Shown piece by piece: positions 5,634-9,089 of a DNA stretch of 9,089 nucleotides. The notes under the pieces are model-generated. The model did no database searches. It worked only from the letters and a program-made list of their open reading frames with translations, and was not told where the DNA came from. The DNA comes from an uncultured Pseudomonadota bacterium (GTDB taxonomy: Bacteria; Pseudomonadota; Gammaproteobacteria; Burkholderiales; SG8-41): the NCBI GenBank assembly GCA_946885605.1, contig CAMPGR010000139.1:1-9089 (forward strand), read 5' to 3'. Every line of letters starts with the position of its first letter. The first letter of the stretch is position 1. Position numbers and translations under genes: made by a program.

Positions 5634-7037
5634 CTAGTCGAGGGCCTTGACGATGTCCTCGACGATCTTCTTCGCGTCGCCGAAGACCATCATGGTCTTG
5701 TCCATGTAGAAGAGGGGGTTGTCGAGCCCGGCGTAGCCCGAGGCCATGGAGCGTTTGTTCACGAGCACGGTGCGCGTCTTCGCCACATCGAGGACGGGCA
5801 TTCCGTAAATAGGGCTCCCCTTCTCGTAAGCGAGCGGGTTCACGACGTCGTTCGCGCCGAGCACGAGCGCGACGTCGGTCGTTCCGAACTCGCTGTTGAT
5901 GTCCTCCATCTCGAAGACCTGGTCGTACGGCACTTCCGCCTCGGCGAGCAGCACGTTCATGTGACCGGGCATGCGTCCGGCCACGGGGTGGATCGCGTAA
6001 CGCACGTTCACGCCCTTCTCCGCGAGCTTCTGCGCAAGCTCCTTGACTGCGTGCTGCGCGCGCGCCACCGCAAGCCCGTAACCGGGGACGATGATGACGG
6101 ATTCCGCGTTCGACATGAGGAACGCGGCGTCGTCCGCGGAACCCGAACGCACCGTCTTCTCCTCGGTGCCCGATGCGGCCGCGCCCTCGGCCGCGCCGAA
6201 GCCGCCGAGGATCACGCTCAGGAACGACCGGTTCATCGCCCTGCACATGATGTAGGAGAGGATCGCGCCGGAGGAGCCGACCAGCGATCCGGCGATGATC
6301 AGCATCGCGTTATTGAGCGAGAACCCGATACCGGCCGCCGCCCAGCCGGAATAGCTGTTCAGCATCGAGATTACCACCGGCATGTCCGCGCCACCGATCG
6401 GGATGATGATCAGCACGCCGAGCACGAACGCGATTGCCGTCATGATCGCGAACGGAGTCCAGCCCTTGTCGTCCGCGAGAAAGAATGCGATGCCGAATCC
6501 GATCATGACGATCGCGAGCGCGAGATTGAGGAGGTGCTGGCCCCTGAATACGACGGGCGCGGAAGAGAAAAGCCGGAAATGCTTGCCGAGGCCCGCCAGC
6601 TTGCCGAAGGCGATGACCGAACCGGAGAAGGTGATCGCGCCGATGAACGTGCCAATGAAGAGCTCGAGCCGGTTGCCGGGAGGCATCGGGTCGGGGACGC
6701 CGAAGGCCGCGGGATTGTTGACGGCCGCAATGGCGATGAGCACGGCCGCCATGCCGACGAGCGAGTGCATGGCCGCAACCAGCTCCGGCATCTGCGTCAT
6801 CTGGACGCGCCGCGCCACGACAGCGCCGATCCCGCCGCCTATGAGCATCGCAATCAGGATGTATTCGATGTGTCCCTTGGCCACCACCGCCAGCGTCGTC
6901 AGCACCGCGATCGCCATGCCCGCCATGCCAAAGTAATTGCCACGGCGCGCGGTTTCCGGGTGGGAGAGCCCCTTCAGCGCGAGGATGAAGCAGACCGAGG
7001 CGACGAGGTACCACAGAGCGACGAGGTTCGGGCTCAT
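5634..7037 (-). CDS. pntB: NAD(P) transhydrogenase subunit beta
   Basis: PntB carries most of the proton channel and the NADP(H)-binding domain III of proton-translocating transhydrogenase, which uses the proton gradient to drive hydride transfer from NADH to NADP+. The 467 residues match the family length. About eight or nine membrane helices occupy 5-275; H91 (AAMHSLVGMAA) corresponds to the essential channel histidine of E. coli PntB, and 'SYSGWAAAGIGF' through 'SSGAILSYIMCRAMNRSF' (228-272) is highly typical. Domain III starts near 290, with the NADP motif GYGLAVA (319-325), AGRMPGHMNVLLAEA (353-367), 'GANDVVNPLA' (394-403) and 'KRSMASGYAG' (428-437). It is the last gene of the operon, 30 bp after pntAb. 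No clear ribosome site precedes ATG 7037; a 6-codon frame ending in an ATGA overlap lies just upstream. Confidence 0.97.
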   Translation of the reverse strand: MSPNLVALWYLVASVCFILALKGLSHPETARRGNYFGMAGMAIAVLTTLAVVAKGHIEYILIAMLIGGGIGAVVARRVQMTQMPELVAAMHSLVGMAAVLIAIAAVNNPAAFGVPDPMPPGNRLELFIGTFIGAITFSGSVIAFGKLAGLGKHFRLFSSAPVVFRGQHLLNLALAIVMIGFGIAFFLADDKGWTPFAIMTAIAFVLGVLIIIPIGGADMPVVISMLNSYSGWAAAGIGFSLNNAMLIIAGSLVGSSGAILSYIMCRAMNRSFLSVILGGFGAAEGAAASGTEEKTVRSGSADDAAFLMSNAESVIIVPGYGLAVARAQHAVKELAQKLAEKGVNVRYAIHPVAGRMPGHMNVLLAEAEVPYDQVFEMEDINSEFGTTDVALVLGANDVVNPLAYEKGSPIYGMPVLDVAKTRTVLVNKRSMASGYAGLDNPLFYMDKTMMVFGDAKKIVEDIVKALD

Positions 7038-7067
7038 GCGGCGCGCGCTTTCATGTCAACCCGTATC

Positions 7068-7385
7068 TCAGCCCTCACGCTTCTCCCCTTTCGGCTGTTT
7101 CTTCCTGAACATCTCGAGCATGCGTTGTGTCACGAGAAAGCCGCCCGCGACGTTGACCGACGCGAGCGCGACAGCGATCACCCCCTCCGTCGCCCCCATG
7201 TCGAGCACGCTTGCACCGGCGGCGAGTATCGCGCCGACGATGATGACGCTCGAGATGGCGTTGGTGAGGCTCATGAGCGGCGTGTGCAGCGCCGGCGTCA
7301 CGTTCCATATGACGTGATAGCCGACGAAGACGGCGAGCACGAAGATGATGAGGTTCACTATGGTGGGATCGATCGCTTCGGTCAT
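7068..7385 (-). CDS. pntAb: NAD(P) transhydrogenase subunit alpha part 2
   Basis: This 105-residue protein supplies the alpha-side membrane helices of transhydrogenase, which in E. coli are fused to domain I in one PntA. Three hydrophobic helices are visible (about 9-28, 44-62 and 68-85), with the family signatures [20 protein letters not shown] (27-46) and [16 protein letters not shown] (78-93) and a short basic cytoplasmic tail. ATG 7385 is preferred: its first base is the last base of the pntAa stop (TGATG), and AAGGGG lies about five bases upstream. The GTG directly before it (7388) would give one residue more and a four-base overlap. The stop-start overlap points to coupled translation with pntAa. 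Confidence 0.96.
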   Translation of the reverse strand: MTEAIDPTIVNLIIFVLAVFVGYHVIWNVTPALHTPLMSLTNAISSVIIVGAILAAGASVLDMGATEGVIAVALASVNVAGGFLVTQRMLEMFRKKQPKGEKREG

Positions 7386-8515
7386 CACTGCCCCTTCTTC
7401 ACGACTTCGCCGTCCGCGCAGATCAGCGTGCCGGCGATGATTTCGTCTTCGCGGTTCACCTTGAACTCGCCGGTTTTGGCGTCGAGCATGAGCCCCAGGA
7501 AATTGAGGAGATTGCGCGCGTAGAGCGCGCTCGCATCCGCCGCGACGAGCGCCGGCAGATTGGCAATACCGATCAGCGTGATGCCATGCTTGACGACGGT
7601 CTTGTCGCGCTCCGAGAGCGGGCAGTTGCCCCCCTGCTCGACCGCCATGTCGACGATGACCGAGCCGGGCCGCATGCTCTTCACCATGTCCTCCGTCACG
7701 AGCACGGGCGCCGGACGGCCCGGGATGAGCGCCGTCGTAATGACGATATCGGCCTGCTTGATCCGCTCCGCGACAAGCGCGGCCTGGCGCTTGCGGTAGT
7801 CTTCGCCCATTTCGCGAGCATAGCCGCCCTGCCCCTTCGCGAGCTCCTTCTCCGCCTCGGTGAGCGGCACTTCGATGAATTTCGCGCCGAGCGATTCGAC
7901 CTGCTCCTTGGTTTCCGGCCGCACATCGGTCGCCTCCACCACCGCGCCCAGCCGCTTTGCCGTGGCGATCGCCTGCAGGCCCGCGACACCGACACCCATG
8001 ACGACGACACGCGCGGCTTTCACGGTCCCCGCCGCCGTCATCAGCATGGGCATGAGACGCCCGTAGGCGTTGGCCGCCATCATCACCGCCTTGTAGCCGC
8101 CGATGTTGGCCTGCGACGAGAGCACGTCCATGTTCTGCGCGCGCGAGATGCGCGGCAGCGCCTCCATGGCGAACGCCGTGACACCCTGCTTCGCCAGCGC
8201 CTCGACGCCCTCCCGGTCGTGCGGGTTGAGCAGCCCGATGAGGACCTGCCCGCGCCGCAACTGGGCGAGCTCCCGGGCATCGGGCCCGCGCACTTTCAGA
8301 ACGATATCCGCCTGCTGGTAGACCTCGCTTGCGGAAGCCACGAGCGTCGCGCCCACAGCCCTAAACTGCTCGTCCGGTACGTCGGAGCCTGTGCCCGCGC
8401 CCGCTTGAATGACAACCGCATGATGGCCGGACCCCGCGATCTTTTTTACGGTCTCGGGCGTTGCGGCAACCCGCGTTTCGTTCGGGCGCGTCTCCGCCGG
8501 AATGCCGAGCTTCAT
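7385..8515 (-). CDS. pntAa: NAD(P) transhydrogenase subunit alpha part 1
   Basis: PntAa is the soluble NAD(H)-binding domain I of proton-translocating transhydrogenase. The 376 residues contain the alanine dehydrogenase/PNT N-terminal domain ([19 protein letters not shown], 5-23), [12 protein letters not shown] (133-144, with Q135 at the position that contacts NAD in studied enzymes), the Rossmann motif GVGVAG (174-179), '[17 protein letters not shown]' (197-213), [11 protein letters not shown] (260-270) and '[15 protein letters not shown]' (284-298). It ends without membrane helices, so this is the split three-subunit type. ATG 8515 has AAGGAG nine bases upstream. It is the first gene of the operon, with a consensus -10 box at 8576-8571 upstream, and is divergent from mutL. 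Confidence 0.97.
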   Translation of the reverse strand: MKLGIPAETRPNETRVAATPETVKKIAGSGHHAVVIQAGAGTGSDVPDEQFRAVGATLVASASEVYQQADIVLKVRGPDARELAQLRRGQVLIGLLNPHDREGVEALAKQGVTAFAMEALPRISRAQNMDVLSSQANIGGYKAVMMAANAYGRLMPMLMTAAGTVKAARVVVMGVGVAGLQAIATAKRLGAVVEATDVRPETKEQVESLGAKFIEVPLTEAEKELAKGQGGYAREMGEDYRKRQAALVAERIKQADIVITTALIPGRPAPVLVTEDMVKSMRPGSVIVDMAVEQGGNCPLSERDKTVVKHGITLIGIANLPALVAADASALYARNLLNFLGLMLDAKTGEFKVNREDEIIAGTLICADGEVVKKGQ

Positions 8516-8570
8516 GTACGGTGGCTCCTTCCCTTCTCCTGATGCGTGATGCCGCGTGTGCTCCGCGCGG

Positions 8571-8600
8571 ATTATAAATGAAAGACATGCGCATTCCGAA
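8571..8600 (-). promoter_or_regulatory. Candidate pnt operon promoter
   Basis: Read on the minus strand, TATAAT (8576-8571) matches the sigma-70 -10 consensus exactly. A weak -35 candidate is TCGGAA (8599-8594, spacer 17) or TTCGGA (8600-8595, spacer 18), three of six bases each. Transcription would begin near 8564, leaving about 50 bases of leader before pntAa, which contains the AAGGAG ribosome site. Confidence 0.55.
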
Positions 8601-8631
8601 CCGAACTACAGGCTTCACGCGGTGCGCGCGC

Positions 8632-8659
8632 TCGGAACGCGGCGCGACGCCGCTATAAT
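8632..8659 (+). promoter_or_regulatory. Candidate mutL promoter, possibly leaderless
   Basis: TATAAT (8654-8659) is a perfect -10 box, with TCGGAA (8632-8637) as a weak -35 at a 16-bp spacer. Only five bases separate the -10 box from the mutL ATG (8665), so initiation at normal distance would fall on or next to the A of the ATG. No ribosome site is seen upstream of the ATG, which fits a leaderless transcript. Confidence 0.5.
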
Positions 8660-8664
8660 TGCGC

Positions 8665-9089
8665 ATGTCTCAAATCCGGGTATTGCCCGATCTTCTCGTC
8701 AACCAGATCGCGGCCGGCGAAGTGGTGGACCGCCCGGCGTCCGCGCTCAAGGAGCTGCTCGAGAACAGCATCGACGCCGGCGCGCGCGAAATCTCGATTC
8801 AGCTCGGCGCCGGCGGAACCCAGCTCATACGAGTGGACGACAATGGGTGCGGTATACCCCGCGACGAGCTTGCGCTTGCGCTGGCGCGGCACGCCACCAG
8901 CAAGATAGCGAACCACGCGGACCTCGAGCGCGTCGCAACGCTCGGCTTCCGCGGAGAGGCGCTCGCGAGCATCGCCTCCGTCTCGCGGCTCAAGCTCACG
9001 AGCCGGCGCGCAGGCGAGCGTCACGCGTGGACGATCTGCGCAAACGGCCCGGAGTTGTCGGCTGCGGCGCCCGCCTCACTCGCATCGGG
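8665..9089 (+). CDS. mutL: DNA mismatch repair protein MutL, 5' part
   Basis: MutL is the ATPase that links mismatch recognition by MutS to strand incision. The window holds the first 141 codons, reading open to the end; the C-terminal dimerisation part is missing. Sequence marks of the GHKL ATPase domain are complete: [20 protein letters not shown] (13-32) with catalytic E30, the Mg-binding ENSIDAG (33-39, N34), DDNGCGI (58-64) and RHATSKI plus '[12 protein letters not shown]' (75-81 and 92-103). The start is fixed by homology, since MutL proteins begin a few residues before NQIAAGEVV. In many proteobacteria mutL follows the tsaE-amidase pair directly; here nuclease and pnt genes lie between. 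Confidence 0.97.
   Translation, partial: MSQIRVLPDLLVNQIAAGEVVDRPASALKELLENSIDAGAREISIQLGAGGTQLIRVDDNGCGIPRDELALALARHATSKIANHADLERVATLGFRGEALASIASVSRLKLTSRRAGERHAWTICANGPELSAAAPASLAS

Noticed and set aside
5961..7523. A 520-codon plus-strand open frame opposite pntB and pntAb
   Set aside because: It is antisense to certain genes, very rich in Arg, Asp, His and Glu, has no domain pattern, and is the expected shadow of GC-rich coding DNA.
7586..8542. A 318-codon plus-strand open frame opposite pntAa
   Set aside because: Antisense shadow with low-complexity Arg/His/Leu composition and no recognisable motif.

Overview
This is a GC-rich chromosomal segment of a proteobacterium. Gene order and protein character (queG divergent from tsaE, followed by a cell-wall amidase and mutL; 'DPREW..AGFRE' and 'CLVEWPEKA' in TsaE) favour a beta- or gammaproteobacterium, with Betaproteobacteria slightly preferred. 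Lineage is inferred from sequence memory only. Most of the window is housekeeping. I see no transposase gene, phage gene, CRISPR array, tRNA or rRNA, and no convincing new defence or biosynthetic system.

Layout. 1-221: two copies of an 86-bp sequence in a 135-bp tandem period, probably the end of a longer array. 242-601 (-): a small stand-alone transporter-associated (CorC/HlyC C-terminal type) domain protein. 602-853: divergent intergenic region with two related palindrome-like sites. 854-1417 (+): Tat-exported methionine sulfoxide reductase MsrB. 1540-2043 (+): GNAT acetyltransferase. 2059-2091: perfect 13-bp inverted repeat at the convergent 3' ends. 2076-3164 (-): epoxyqueuosine reductase QueG. 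3159-3641 (+): TsaE, whose start overlaps the start of queG head to head. 3617-4975 (+): AmiC-type amidase, overlapping tsaE. 5051-5590 (+): secreted thermonuclease-like nuclease. 5634-8515 (-): a three-gene proton-translocating transhydrogenase operon, transcribed pntAa-pntAb-pntB. 8665-9089 (+): 5' part of mutL, cut by the window end.

How the genes fit together. QueG (queuosine) and TsaE (t6A37) both serve tRNA modification. AmiC splits septal peptidoglycan and MutL acts in mismatch repair. The neighbourhood queG / tsaE-amidase-mutL is a known conserved one, and here the pnt operon and a nuclease gene lie between amiC and mutL. Transhydrogenase couples the proton gradient to NADPH formation, and MsrB repairs oxidised methionine, probably in the periplasm.

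Points for a second look: the 135-bp tandem repeat, the inverted repeat that supplies the last codons of queG, the head-to-head queG/tsaE starts, three successive genes with TTG starts, an AT-rich island with a promoter-like sequence inside tsaE, and a consensus -10 box so close to mutL that its transcript may be leaderless.
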